Shown: positions 47,307 through 57,821 of the stretch, piece by piece
Numbering within the stretch: the first letter of the stretch is position 1
Layout of the letters: every line of letters begins with the position of its first letter
Source of the DNA: Saccharibacillus brassicae
GTDB taxonomy: Bacteria > Bacillota > Bacilli > Paenibacillales > Paenibacillaceae
Assembly: GCF_006542275.1 (NCBI RefSeq)
Contig: NZ_CP041217.1
Span: forward strand, 911,001 to 975,000
Direction of reading: 5' to 3'
DNA: 64,000 nt
Translations under genes and position numbers: made by a program
Notes under the pieces: generated by a model
What the model was told of the DNA's origin: nothing
What the model saw: the letters and a program-made list of their open reading frames with translations, nothing else
The model's database searches: none

Positions 47307-47471
47307 AAGCTCACCTGCCTTTTCTTTTTTTGAATAGATATCGATAGCGTTAGAGCCCCGACCGGCTTCGGGCTTCAGTTCATACTTCAGTTCGGGCTTC
47401 AATCAGAATTCAGTTCGGGCTTCAAATCGAACAAACGCGGATTGCTCCGCGTTCGAATAGATGCTGAATAT

Positions 47472-48380
47472 TCATTGCACGATCGTCGGTTCTTCGCCGC
47501 TGCTGAGCAGTTCTTCGTTCGACTTGTACGGATAACCCGTATGATACGGTTCGACCCGCACATCGACTTCGATTACCTGCACGAAGCGGTGCATGAGCAG
47601 ATCGCGGGACCGCTGGGCGATCTCTTCCGCTTCCTTGACCGTCATGCGCGGATTGACGCTCAGCACCAGCTCGATGCGGACCGTTTCCAGCGACCGGACC
47701 GCTGTCAGTTCGCGCACTTCGATTACGCCGCGAACGCGCTGGACCGTTTCCACAAAAGGCTTCGGATTTTCTTCGACCTTTTTGACCGCGGCCGGCGATT
47801 GTTCCAGCACCCGCAGCATCAGGCGAAGCGCTTTGACGATCGCCACGAACGCGACCGCAATCGAAGCCGCCGAATCCGCGTACATCAGCTGCGGCCTGTC
47901 GTACAGGCTGCCCGTGATCGACAGCGCCATGCCCGCGGCCACGACCATCGAAGCGTACAGGGAAAAGCGGTGTTCGGCCGCGAAGCGGCGGGCCGCCGGA
48001 CGGTCCTGGGCCGCGAGACGTCGATAGCGATGCACGAATAGGCCCTGCCCGATGATCACCGCGACGAAAAAGGCGGCAAACGCACGCGCGCCGGGTGACT
48101 GCGGTACACTGGCCGCCAGATCGTCGAAGCCCGAAATCGATACTTCGATCGCCCCGACCAGAATCAGCGCGGCGAACAGGATGCGCACGACCGGCACCGA
48201 CAAGCCTTTTCCTCCGCGCGGGCTGCGCACGGCGTCGGAAGCGGAGTTCAGCGCGTCGGCCAGCAGCGCCGGGCTTCCTCCCATCCATCCCCCGATGCCT
48301 TTGATCAGTGCCGCGGCACCCAGTATGCAGGCATCGGTCCAACCTGAAGCTTTCCCGCCGCGTTGTTGACGGACCGCCAT
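47472..48380 (-). CDS. Cation diffusion facilitator family protein with degenerate metal site
   Basis: CDF-fold membrane protein (302 aa): six-helix part followed by a ferredoxin-like cytoplasmic domain (VRGVIEVRELTAVRSLETVRIELVLSVNP is the typical C-terminal start, given in part). The helix-2 motif reads ALLADALNSASD, with Asn in place of the usual metal-binding His. The helix-5 motif HHRSDA is replaced by EHRFSLYASM. Metal transport as in YiiP is therefore doubtful. ATG 48380 fits GAGAGGGG. Between recJ and secF. Confidence 0.85.
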   Translation of the reverse strand: MAVRQQRGGKASGWTDACILGAAALIKGIGGWMGGSPALLADALNSASDAVRSPRGGKGLSVPVVRILFAALILVGAIEVSISGFDDLAASVPQSPGARAFAAFFVAVIIGQGLFVHRYRRLAAQDRPAARRFAAEHRFSLYASMVVAAGMALSITGSLYDRPQLMYADSAASIAVAFVAIVKALRLMLRVLEQSPAAVKKVEENPKPFVETVQRVRGVIEVRELTAVRSLETVRIELVLSVNPRMTVKEAEEIAQRSRDLLMHRFVQVIEVDVRVEPYHTGYPYKSNEELLSSGEEPTIVQ

Positions 48381-48447
48381 AAGCATTCCCCTCTCGTATT
48401 GAATCGGACACAGCCGCGCCGATCTGTGCGGAGCCTGTTACACAAGA

Positions 48448-48479
48448 AAAGCCGCGCCTCGAATACGGGACGCGGCTTT
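48448..48479 (-). terminator. Terminator of secD-secF
   Basis: AAAGCCGCG (48448-48456) pairs with CGCGGCTTT (48471-48479); minus-strand TTTCTTG follows. Confidence 0.85.
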
Positions 48480-48499
48480 ACGGCACTGCCGTAACAATC

Positions 48500-49429
48500 T
48501 TAGTTCGTCGCTTTGGATGGAGCGGCCGCGGACGGCTTCTTCTTGCTTCTGAGCGCCAGCCACAGCGGGCTTGCGATAAAGATCGAAGAATACGTACCGA
48601 ACAGCAGGCCGATGACCATCGCCAGCGAGAACATGCGAATCGACTCGCTGCCCATGACGAGCAGGGCAAATGCCGCGATGAAGACGGTGAATACGGTACC
48701 GAGCGAGCGGATCATCGTCTGCGAAATGCTTCGGTTGACGAGTTCTTCCAGATCGCCGCGCGTCTGCTTTTTGGCAAAGCGCAGGTTTTCCCGGATTCGG
48801 TCAAAAATAACGATCGTATCGTTGATCGAGAAACCGATGATGGTCAGGATCGCCACGATGAACGTCAGGTTGACTTCAAGCCGCAGGATCGAGAACACGC
48901 TGATAACGAGAAAAGCATCATGCAGCAGAGCCACGATCGCCGACAAGGCAAAGCGCCACTCGAAACGGATCGTGACGTAAATCATGATGCCGATACTGGC
49001 TACGGCGATCGCCAGCAGCGCATTGCGCTCCAGTTCCTTCGCCATTTCCGTATCGACCGTGTTGATTTCGTAAGATGCTTTAGGATCGATCTGGCTGTTG
49101 AATGTGGATTGCAAAGATTTGACCTGGTCGTCCGTCAGCACTTCCGGGAAACGGATATTGACGCGATCGCTGCCCGCGGTAATGGTCGCTTCCGCATCGA
49201 GTTTGGCGTCGCTGACGACTTTCTCGACTTCTGCCTGGCTAACGACTTTGGATACCGCAATATCCACGTTCGAGCCGGAACGGAAATCGACGCCGTAGTT
49301 CAAGCCGAACACCGAAAGACTGATAATGCCGGCGAGCGTCACAATCAAAGAGAACATATAGAAAAATTTGCTCTTTTTTACAAAGTTGAAATTCCAGTTC
49401 GAATGGTTCGATTGATTTTTAGAGCTCAC
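48500..49429 (-). CDS. secF: Protein translocase subunit SecF
   Basis: RND-type six-helix partner of SecD (309 aa), using the proton-motive force to help Sec export. VFGLNYGVDFRSGSNVDI, LLAIAVASIGIMIYVTIRFEW, VVSVFSILRLEVNLTF-like helix 3, TIIGFSINDTIVIFDRIREN, and GSESIRMFSLAMVIGLLFGTYSS. GTG 49429 is preferred over GTG 49438 because of spacing from AAGGGGAG. Overlaps the secD end by 11 nt. Separate from SecD, unlike fused SecDF of B. subtilis. Confidence 0.95.
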   Translation of the reverse strand: MSSKNQSNHSNWNFNFVKKSKFFYMFSLIVTLAGIISLSVFGLNYGVDFRSGSNVDIAVSKVVSQAEVEKVVSDAKLDAEATITAGSDRVNIRFPEVLTDDQVKSLQSTFNSQIDPKASYEINTVDTEMAKELERNALLAIAVASIGIMIYVTIRFEWRFALSAIVALLHDAFLVISVFSILRLEVNLTFIVAILTIIGFSINDTIVIFDRIRENLRFAKKQTRGDLEELVNRSISQTMIRSLGTVFTVFIAAFALLVMGSESIRMFSLAMVIGLLFGTYSSIFIASPLWLALRSKKKPSAAAPSKATN

Positions 49430-50951
49430 GAATTTCACTCCCCTTCACTCCGAAATACCCCGGCTTCTTCAAGGATTTCGCCTTAACGAGCAGAGAGAGC
49501 AGGAATCGGGACAGGAAGACGTTCGTAATGATGCTGGTCACGATATCGATCATCAGGACGAGCGCGAAGCCCCGAACCGATCCCGTACCGAGCCAGAACA
49601 TGACGGCGCCTGCAATCAAGGTTGTAATCTGGGCATCCATGACGGTGCGGAACGAACTTTTGCTGCCGGCGCGGAACGCCGACAAAATGCTTTTTCCGCT
49701 GCGCAGTTCTTCCTTGATCCGTTCATAGGTGATGACGTTGGCGTCGACTGCCATCCCGATCCCCAATATGAAGGCCGCGATGCCCGGGAGGGTCAGCGTA
49801 ATATCGGCCCAGATAAAGACCAGAATCGTGCCCCATGTATGAATGATCAGGCAGAATGCCGCAATCAGACCCGGAATCCGGTACATGAACATCATGAAGA
49901 TCAAGATGATGATCGAACCGACGATGCCGGCCCGAAGCGTCTGGTCCAGCGACATCTGTCCGAGCGTCGCTCCCACGCTCTGGGAGTATTTCTCGGTCAG
50001 CTGCAGCGGCAGCGCGCCCAGGTTGATCGTATCACGCAGGTTCTGCGCTTCTTCGCGCGAATAATCACCCGAGATTTGCGCCGTTCCGCCGGTGATGCGA
50101 TCCCGCACGACCGGAGCCGACAACAGTTCGTCGTCCAGGAAGATCGCCATAGGCTGTCCGATCAATCTGCCGGTCACTTCCGCAAACTTGTCCGGGTCGT
50201 TGAGTTCGATCGAAATCATCGGTTCGTTCAACGAAGTGTACTGGACCGAAGCGCCGTTCGGCTTGAAGTCCTGGCCGGTCAGCTCGATCTTGTCGTACCC
50301 CTGGAACGGATCGGCTTTCGCAGCGTCGGTCTCAGTGCCGGCTGCTTTGTCGGTACCCGTCGCTTCGTCCGTACCGGCTGCCTTGTCGGTACCGGTCGTT
50401 TCGTCCGTGCCGGCCGCTTTGTCGGTACCGGTCGTTTCGTCCGTACCGGTTCCTGCGGCGGCATCGGTCTTCGTGTCTTCCTCGGCCGGAGCCGCTTTGT
50501 CCGTACCGGCTGCCGCATCCGCGGGATCGGTCTTTTCCAAAGCGGCTTCGTCTTCGGCTGCCGCGCCGGTGTCACCCGCCGCGCCGGTCTCCGAAGCGTT
50601 GCCCATACTGCGGAACGTCAGGTTGGCGGGTTCTTTGATGCGTTCCCTCACGGCCATTTCGTCCGTGACGCCGGCGATTCTGAGACGGATCCGGTTCGTG
50701 CCTTCGGTCGTAATCTCGGGCTCGCTTCCCCCAAGGGCGTCTACGCGTTTTTCAAGACTCTTGGCCGTTTCGGTCAGGGACTCTCGGGTGACTTCTGCTC
50801 CGCCCGTCATTGGCGACGCCTCGTACAGAATCTCGAAGCCGCCTTTTAAGTCCAGTCCCAGTCGAACCGAATTCAACAGGTTAGGCGTACTCCAGACCAT
50901 GACCCCGATCGAGACGAGCACGATCACAATGAAACTGACAATTCTCTTCAT
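49419..50951 (-). CDS. secD: Protein translocase subunit SecD with repeat insert
   Basis: SecD (510 aa): helix 1 (IVSFIVIVLVSIGVMVWS), LGLDLKGGFEILY, a large extracytoplasmic P1 domain, then five helices with LPGIAAFILGIGMAVDANVITYERIKEE (shown in part by its GIGMAVDANV core). Inside P1, about residues 115-235 form an Ala/Thr/Asp/Glu-rich insert including tandem GTDxxx hexapeptides, not present in typical SecD. Acts with SecF at SecYEG. Confidence 0.95.
   Translation of the reverse strand: MKRIVSFIVIVLVSIGVMVWSTPNLLNSVRLGLDLKGGFEILYEASPMTGGAEVTRESLTETAKSLEKRVDALGGSEPEITTEGTNRIRLRIAGVTDEMAVRERIKEPANLTFRSMGNASETGAAGDTGAAAEDEAALEKTDPADAAAGTDKAAPAEEDTKTDAAAGTGTDETTGTDKAAGTDETTGTDKAAGTDEATGTDKAAGTETDAAKADPFQGYDKIELTGQDFKPNGASVQYTSLNEPMISIELNDPDKFAEVTGRLIGQPMAIFLDDELLSAPVVRDRITGGTAQISGDYSREEAQNLRDTINLGALPLQLTEKYSQSVGATLGQMSLDQTLRAGIVGSIIILIFMMFMYRIPGLIAAFCLIIHTWGTILVFIWADITLTLPGIAAFILGIGMAVDANVITYERIKEELRSGKSILSAFRAGSKSSFRTVMDAQITTLIAGAVMFWLGTGSVRGFALVLMIDIVTSIITNVFLSRFLLSLLVKAKSLKKPGYFGVKGSEIREL
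50336..50448 (-). repeat. 18-bp tandem repeat inside secD (GTDETT/GTDKAA hexapeptides)
   Basis: Six in-frame 18-bp units alternate GTDETT or GTDEAT with GTDKAA, so a 36-bp higher-order period is visible. More degenerate Ala/Thr/Asp-rich sequence flanks both sides. Confidence 0.9.
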
Positions 50952-51040
50952 GCCGTTTCTGGTTCCCCCTTTTTTCTCAATATTCCCATTATAGCGACGC
51001 CGGAAAATGGAGTCAATGAAGCAAAATTAAAGACTCTCCT

Positions 51041-51328
51041 TTAGGAAAAGGGAGCCTCTTTCAGCGCCGCCATCGTTAGGTGGTTCATCAGCCCGTCTAC
51101 ACGGAGCGTCAGAATGTCGTTCACGATCTGATGCAGCGGCGGATCGACCTTGCCCGCATACCTTTTATTGACGCAGCGCCACACGTCTTCCCAGGTCGCC
51201 CGTTCGTATCCGAGGAAATGAAATTCGTCGGCTTTGCGCCGGCAAAGCTCGATTACGGCTTCCGTCAAGTCTTCTCCGGTCAGTTCTTCCGCCGGGGGCT
51301 CCTGCCGGTTCAACTGCTCGTCTGTCAT
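51041..51328 (-). CDS. comN: ComN-like post-transcriptional regulator (YrzD)
   Basis: 95-residue protein with the ComN core: ELCRRKADEFHFLGYERATWEDVWRC is its recognisable middle (K-x-EFH-LG-x-R-x-T-x-E), then VDPPLHQIVNDILTL. In B. subtilis ComN post-transcriptionally controls the comE late-competence operon and lies beside secDF, as here. ATG 51328 is behind AGGAGG. The N-terminal 20 residues are acidic and extra. Confidence 0.85.
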   Translation of the reverse strand: MTDEQLNRQEPPAEELTGEDLTEAVIELCRRKADEFHFLGYERATWEDVWRCVNKRYAGKVDPPLHQIVNDILTLRVDGLMNHLTMAALKEAPFS

Positions 51329-51467
51329 GAATGTCCTCCTTGTGTACGGTCTTTCGCCGAACAGGATACGCGCTTGCCGCGCCCGAACTCGGGCGGTCGG
51401 CGTCTATGCTTCTTTCGACGCCGACCTTCCCCTTTCCTGCCGCAGACGGGCAAAAGAAGCGCAGGCC

Positions 51468-52784
51468 TTACAGGATATGAGCGTACAGATACCAGCCTCC
51501 CGCCCCGAGCGCCAGCAGCGTGAGCGGGAACGCGACGACCAAGTAGGAGAAATAGGAGAAGCGGTATCCTTCTTTCTGCGCGAGTCCCGCCGCCAGTACA
51601 CCCGCGACCGAACCGACCAGCGTACCGCTCGAACCGATGCCGCAGCCGAGCGCAAGCGCCCACCACAGCGGATTCAGATCGGACGGCCGCACCACTTCCA
51701 TTTGCAGCCCGATCGTCTGCACGAGCGGAATGGCCGCGGCCGTCAGCGGAACGGGGTCGAGCACGGCCGACAGCAGACCCGACACCGCGAACAGCACAAG
51801 CGCCGTCAACGATTTGTTCTCGTTCGTCAGCTCCAATAGCCGCGTCGCGATCTCGCCCGTAATCCCCGTCTCGACCAGGCCGCCGGCCAATATGTAGAAA
51901 CCGATCAGCACGCCGGGCGTTTTGAAATCCATCCGTTCGCGGATCTGCCGGGCTTCGCCCGCGGAGCGCACATTGACGAGCAGCATGAGCAGGGCCGCGT
52001 ATACGGCGATCGCTCCGCTGCTCAAGCGCAAATGCTCCTGCCCCAGCAGTCCGGCGACCAACAGGATCAGTACGCCCAGCGACAGCAGCGCCCGGGGACG
52101 ATCACTCACATCAAGCGACGGTTCCATCGCTTGAATCTCGGCTCTACGGCTTGCTCCGCCGCGCATTTCCCGGCGAAAGATGACCATCAGCAGCACGAGA
52201 TGCACGAACAGCAGCGACAGCCCGGGGATCCACAAGTGCGCGGCGAACGCCCGCGTATCGAGCTCCGCGGCGGAACCGATCATCATATTCGGCACGCTGC
52301 CGACAAGCGTCGTCATCCCGCCCAGATTGCAGGCGATCACGCTCATGATCAGCAGCGGCACCGGACCGATCCGCAGCGTGCGCCCGAGCCGCAGGATCAG
52401 CGGCGCGAGCAGCAGCAGGGCCGGACCGCTGCCCAGCAGCGCGGAAGCAGCCGCGGCCGACAGCGTGACCGCCGCCAGAATCGCCGGCAGGCTGCCGCGG
52501 CACAAGCGGATCAGCTTGAGCGCCGCAAACTGCACGATTCCGCTGCGGTCGGCCGCCGCTGCGGTCACGGTCATGCCCAGAAGCAGCAGCAGGGCATTCC
52601 ATAGAATATGATGCGTCAGCGCGGCATTCCAGTCGACGATGCCCATGACCAACAGCAGAAGCGCGCCGACACCGGCCGCCAAACTCCCGTTTATCTTTTC
52701 CGTTACGACCAGCACATAGACGATCGCGAACACGGCTGCCGCCGTATAGACCGGCCAAAATGCGGTATCGAATGCGGAAATCAT
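51468..52784 (-). CDS. ArsB/NhaD-type permease (ion transporter superfamily)
   Basis: 438-residue membrane protein with 11-13 predicted helices of the SLC13/ArsB/NhaD group. VLVVTEKINGSLAAGVGALLLL-like start, MSVIACNLGGMTTLVGSVPNMMIG and its C-terminal pseudo-repeat GIGSSGTLVGSVAGVLAAG are the two substrate-binding hairpins. Substrate cannot be predicted: arsenite, Na+ or an organic anion are possible. No ars genes nearby. Single gene. Confidence 0.88.
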   Translation of the reverse strand: MISAFDTAFWPVYTAAAVFAIVYVLVVTEKINGSLAAGVGALLLLVMGIVDWNAALTHHILWNALLLLLGMTVTAAAADRSGIVQFAALKLIRLCRGSLPAILAAVTLSAAAASALLGSGPALLLLAPLILRLGRTLRIGPVPLLIMSVIACNLGGMTTLVGSVPNMMIGSAAELDTRAFAAHLWIPGLSLLFVHLVLLMVIFRREMRGGASRRAEIQAMEPSLDVSDRPRALLSLGVLILLVAGLLGQEHLRLSSGAIAVYAALLMLLVNVRSAGEARQIRERMDFKTPGVLIGFYILAGGLVETGITGEIATRLLELTNENKSLTALVLFAVSGLLSAVLDPVPLTAAAIPLVQTIGLQMEVVRPSDLNPLWWALALGCGIGSSGTLVGSVAGVLAAGLAQKEGYRFSYFSYLVVAFPLTLLALGAGGWYLYAHIL

Positions 52785-52921
52785 GCGTTCACTTCCTTTC
52801 GAGCTTTGCCTTGAGCCTCGGGTTGGATCGGACCCGATCTTGTCCCGCTATCTATATAGAGTGTATCTGCGCGGGAAGGTTTCGGTCCGGCCGGCAATTT
52901 AAAGGTTCTCAAAAAAAGAAA

Positions 52922-52955
52922 CTGCCGGAGAACGGAGTGATCCGTTCGGCGGCAG
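52922..52955 (-). terminator. Terminator of the ruvCAB-queA-tgt-yajC unit
   Basis: Imperfect stem CTGCCG-AACGGA with TCCGTT-CGGCAG, GTGA loop; minus strand continues TTTCTTTTTTTGAG. Confidence 0.85.
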
Positions 52956-53010
52956 CTGCGGGGAAAGGCCGAAGCGGTCCACCCCCGCCGGCGCTTCCTT
53001 GTTCGATTAA

Positions 53011-53074
53011 GCTTACTTTTTTCTTAGCTTACTTTTCTCTTAACTTACTTTTTTCTTAGCTTACTTTTTGTCGA
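53011..53074. repeat. Four 16-bp tandem repeats spanning the yajC stop codon
   Basis: GCTTACTTTTTTCTTA and three near-copies begin at 53011, 53027, 53043 and 53059; the last overlaps the final yajC codons and its stop (53061-53063). The period is not a multiple of three. Confidence 0.88.
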
Positions 53075-53390
53075 GGCTGAGGCCGGAACCCGCAGTCGTG
53101 ACATGGCTGATCGCGCTGCGATCGAAAGTCAGCTTCGTGACGTCGTTTACGCGAACGACCGCGATATCGCTGGTGATTTCGAGGATCGTGCCGTGCAGGC
53201 CGCCGATCGTGACGATCTTGTCGCCTTTTTTGAGCTGGCCGAGCATGGCGTTGCGCTGTTTTTGTTTTTTCTGCTGCGGACGGATCAGCAGGAAGTAGAA
53301 GATGGCGATCATGAACACGAAAGGCACGATGGTCATGAGCAGTCCGCCGCCCGATCCGGCAGCAGCCGTAAGCGTTGTAGATGGAAACAT
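53061..53390 (-). CDS. yajC: Preprotein translocase subunit YajC
   Basis: Single-helix Sec accessory protein (109 aa): helix IVPFVFMIAIFYFLLIRPQ followed by QQKKQKQRNAMLGQLKKGDKIVTIGG (core RPQQKK...GDKIVTIGG) and a small beta domain. ATG 53390 follows AAGGGGG. Last gene of the ruv-queA-tgt unit, 61 nt after tgt. Confidence 0.95.
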   Translation of the reverse strand: MFPSTTLTAAAGSGGGLLMTIVPFVFMIAIFYFLLIRPQQKKQKQRNAMLGQLKKGDKIVTIGGLHGTILEITSDIAVVRVNDVTKLTFDRSAISHVTTAGSGLSLDKK

Positions 53391-53451
53391 GGTGAATCCC
53401 CCTTATTGTGCGAATGGCCGTACGACGAATCGTACTGGACCCGTGGGGCGT

Positions 53452-54615
<1,164 letters not shown>

Positions 54616-55650
54616 TTAATAGATAAACATGGCGTCGCCGAAGCTGAAAAAGCGGTACTCCCGCTCTACCGCTTCCCGGTAGGCCGCAAGTACGCGGTCC
54701 CGTCCGGCAAGCGCGCTGACGAGCATGACAAGCGTCGACTTGGGCAGATGGAAATTCGTGATGAGCGCGTCGACGATTTTGAAGTCCTGGCCCGGATACA
54801 GGAAGATCTGCGTCCATCCGCTGTCGGCGCCGAGGCGTCCCTGGTCGTCCAGGGTGCGCCTTGCCGCCGATTCGAGCGTCCGCGTCGACGTGGTGCCGAC
54901 CGAGATCACCCGGCCGCCGCGTGCGCGGGTCCGGTTGATCAATTCGGCCGTTTCCGCCGAAAGTTCGTAATATTCTTCGTGCATGACATGTTCTTCGACG
55001 TTCTCCACCGAGACCGGACGGAAAGTGCCCAGTCCCACGTGCAGCGTCACGAAGCCGATCTCCACGCCTTTGGCGCGCAGCCGATCCAGCAGTTCTTCGG
55101 TAAAATGCAGGCCGGCCGTCGGAGCCGCGGCCGAGCCTTCGTGCTTGGCATAGACCGTCTGATAGCGTTCCCGGTCGTCCAACCGTTCCTTGATATAAGG
55201 CGGAAGCGGCATTTCGCCGAGACGGTCGAGAATTTCCTGGAAGATGCCTTCATAACGGAACTCGATGATCCGGGCGCCCATATCGCCTTCTTCCAGCACG
55301 ACCGCTTCCAGTTCGTCGCCGAAACGCAGCACCGAACCGACTTTCGCTTTTTTGCCGGGCTTCGCCAGCGTCTCCCACCGGTCGCCTTCGATATTTTTGA
55401 GCAGCAGCAGTTCGATCCGCGCTCCCGTCTCCGGCTTGATCCCGTGCAGGCGCGCCGGCATGACGCGGGTGTCGTTAAGGATCAGCGTATCGCCCGGATG
55501 CAGCATGTCCAATATATCGTAAAAATGCGCATGCGCCATCTCGCCCGTACGTTTGTCCAGCGTCAGCAGCCGCGAAGACGACCGCTCGGCGAGCGGCGTC
55601 TGCGCGATCAGGCGCTCGGGCAGTTCAAAATCGTAATCTTCTACATTCAT
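54616..55650 (-). CDS. queA: S-adenosylmethionine:tRNA ribosyltransferase-isomerase
   Basis: QueA (344 aa) converts preQ1-tRNA to epoxyqueuosine-tRNA using the ribosyl group of [60 protein letters not shown] and [18 protein letters not shown] are present. Start ATG 55650. Lies 25 nt before tgt, so co-transcribed. Confidence 0.97.
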   Translation of the reverse strand: MNVEDYDFELPERLIAQTPLAERSSSRLLTLDKRTGEMAHAHFYDILDMLHPGDTLILNDTRVMPARLHGIKPETGARIELLLLKNIEGDRWETLAKPGKKAKVGSVLRFGDELEAVVLEEGDMGARIIEFRYEGIFQEILDRLGEMPLPPYIKERLDDRERYQTVYAKHEGSAAAPTAGLHFTEELLDRLRAKGVEIGFVTLHVGLGTFRPVSVENVEEHVMHEEYYELSAETAELINRTRARGGRVISVGTTSTRTLESAARRTLDDQGRLGADSGWTQIFLYPGQDFKIVDALITNFHLPKSTLVMLVSALAGRDRVLAAYREAVEREYRFFSFGDAMFIY

Positions 55651-55657
55651 GGAGTCT

Positions 55658-57772
55658 TCAGTCCTTAACGAGTTCTACGTTATTGTAATAGCGAAGCAGG
55701 ATGTCTTCGTAACTTTGTCCCTGGTCGGCCAGTCCTTTCGCTCCCCATTGGGAGAGGCCGAGACCGTGGCCGTTGCCGCGGCCGACGAAAAAGAATCCGG
55801 TGCCCGACGTCACCGCGGACGTATTGCTGCCGACCGCCGCGAGGCTGCGGCTGATCGTGCCCGTTTTCGCGGAAGCGCCGATCTTGAGCTGCGCCGATCT
55901 TGAGCTGCCGGAAGCCGTCGCCGAAGTGATCGCCGTGTAGGCATCCGCCGACACGACGTCGAACAGCGTGCTCGGCAGCCCGCTGAACGCGGTCCGGAAC
56001 ATGTCCGGATATTTCACGTCGACTTTGGTACCGTTCACTTTCACTTCCGTCGCCCGGCCCGAAGGGCCGCGCTGGCTGACCTGAATCGTCTGGATCGTCG
56101 TCGGCAGCTTCGTCGTCGTGCGCCCTTTGAGCGAAGTCAGCAGTTGGGACGACGTATACGGCCCGCGAATCCATTCGTACGTATTCGATTCGCTAACGAC
56201 TTCCAGCACGAGCGCTTCGTCGCCCGGATTCATTTTCGACAGTTCCGACACGCTGCTCTGAATCATCGGCAGCGGACGCACTTTCGTGCTCGGGGCCGTC
56301 ACCGTCATTTTGCGGAAGCCGGTCGCGTCGGTCCCTTTGTCTTTGACGTTATCTTCGCGCACGTAGCCGACCGTTCCGTTGGCCAGGGCGACGTGATACC
56401 ATTTTTTGAGATTGGCCGCCGCCGCGCTGTCCGATTCGGACGGAACGCTGGAGAACAGGCTGCCGCCCCCGCTGTTCCATACTTCGACCGGATCGGAAGT
56501 GACGCCGCCCGCATTGGAAGAAAACAGCGCTTCGACCGGCTTGCCGTTCTGCTCGAGAATCTCGCCGTTCGTCGCGTCGACGGCCGCGTTGACCGTCTTG
56601 CTCTCGGAAGCGATGCCGTTATACGCCTGGCTCAACGTGGAGTCGACGACGTCGGCCACTTTGAACTTGGTCGTCGTCTGCGTCTGCACCGTCGCGTAGC
56701 TGCGCGCCGCCACGGCCTGCGCCTTGAGCGATTCCGCCGGCCACGAAGCCGGAACTTCCGAACCGACGACCGAATAGAGATACTGCTCCATCGGCAGCTC
56801 GTTCACCAGGTACAGCTGGCTGCCGTAGACGCCGATTTCGAGGCCGCCGCGGTAAGAACGCTTCGAACGCTCTTCGACGCGGATGCCGCTCTCCGCCGTG
56901 CCGTCGACCCACAACCGGTCTTTTTCCCCGAGCGTCAACAGATACAGCGGGGAAGCCGTGCCGGCCGCAAGGCCCGCCGTAGCGTCGCTGCGCAGCGCGA
57001 TCGACGCCGAAGCGGAGTCCGGCGCAGCCGGCAGCGCGCCGCCGAGTGCGCCGGAAGCCGCGGCTTTGATCGCGTCGAGAGCGGCCGACGACGTTTCTTC
57101 GCCGATGCGGACGCTGTAGACGGCTTTGCCGGCGGCGTCGCTCGATACGGCGACGACTCCGTCCAAGCCGGCATCCAGCGCTTTTTGCAGCGCCGGGGCA
57201 GCTGCGCCGAGGGATGCGTAACTGCCCGCGTTCAGCGAGAAGGAACCGGTCGCTTTGGGCGAGAGTCCGGCGATCCCCTTGACGGCCGGACTAGCGGACA
57301 GGCGCGCCGCCGCGTCGGCTGCCGCTTTGTCGCTTGCGTACGGACCGGCGTACAGCTGATACACGTCCCGTCCGCCGCGGCTGATCTTGTAGACGGACAC
57401 TTTGTCGGAACCGGACTTCAGCTTGGACGCAACCGAAGAGACCGCCTGAAGATCGGAGCTTTCGCCCAGTTTGACTTTGGCGCCGTCAAGCGCGAAAGCC
57501 GCTGCGCTGCCGGCTGCGATCGAGAACCCTTTGGCGTACCCGTTGCCTGTTCTCAGTCCGAATGCCACGGTGCTTTCCGGCGTAAGGGTAATCTTCTGCG
57601 TCGTTTGCTTGTACGTGCTCCCCAAATTCAGGAACAATCCTACCCGTACCGCGTTATCGGCTTCGGCCGCATGGGCCGGTGCGCTCAGCGGCAGGCAGGA
57701 TAGGGCGACGGCCGCTGCCAGCAGCGGTTTCCCCCATTTGAGGGGCTTGGCGTTCGAGCGTTGCTTGATCAT
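55658..57772 (-). CDS. Secreted SpoIID/LytB-domain protein with SPOR-like repeats
   Basis: 704 residues. Sec signal peptide ([27 protein letters not shown]; cleavage after AHA likely), N-terminal SPOR-like segment ([19 protein letters not shown]), a middle region, then the SpoIID/LytB domain: [57 protein letters not shown] and the C-terminal [19 protein letters not shown]. SpoIID enzymes are lytic transglycosylases acting on denuded glycan; the sporulation gene is elsewhere in Bacilli, so this is probably an amidase-enhancer paralogue. ATG 57772 follows AAGGAGG. Confidence 0.92.
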   Translation of the reverse strand: MIKQRSNAKPLKWGKPLLAAAVALSCLPLSAPAHAAEADNAVRVGLFLNLGSTYKQTTQKITLTPESTVAFGLRTGNGYAKGFSIAAGSAAAFALDGAKVKLGESSDLQAVSSVASKLKSGSDKVSVYKISRGGRDVYQLYAGPYASDKAAADAAARLSASPAVKGIAGLSPKATGSFSLNAGSYASLGAAAPALQKALDAGLDGVVAVSSDAAGKAVYSVRIGEETSSAALDAIKAAASGALGGALPAAPDSASASIALRSDATAGLAAGTASPLYLLTLGEKDRLWVDGTAESGIRVEERSKRSYRGGLEIGVYGSQLYLVNELPMEQYLYSVVGSEVPASWPAESLKAQAVAARSYATVQTQTTTKFKVADVVDSTLSQAYNGIASESKTVNAAVDATNGEILEQNGKPVEALFSSNAGGVTSDPVEVWNSGGGSLFSSVPSESDSAAAANLKKWYHVALANGTVGYVREDNVKDKGTDATGFRKMTVTAPSTKVRPLPMIQSSVSELSKMNPGDEALVLEVVSESNTYEWIRGPYTSSQLLTSLKGRTTTKLPTTIQTIQVSQRGPSGRATEVKVNGTKVDVKYPDMFRTAFSGLPSTLFDVVSADAYTAITSATASGSSRSAQLKIGASAKTGTISRSLAAVGSNTSAVTSGTGFFFVGRGNGHGLGLSQWGAKGLADQGQSYEDILLRYYNNVELVKD
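55875..55906. repeat. Perfect 16-bp tandem duplication inside the SpoIID/LytB gene
   Basis: GCGCCGATCTTGAGCT occurs twice in direct succession. The two copies are read in different frames (SSRSA, then QLKIGA), so losing one copy would shift the frame. Confidence 0.9.
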
Positions 57773-57821
57773 GCTTGCGTTCCTCCTTGTGGATCGGGGC
57801 CTCTTCATCGGTCGAGGCGAA

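Noticed and set aside
47307..47402. N-terminal extension of RecJ (MKPELKYELKPEAG...)
   Set aside because: Repetitive sequence without ribosome site; GTG 47306 after AGGTGA is better.
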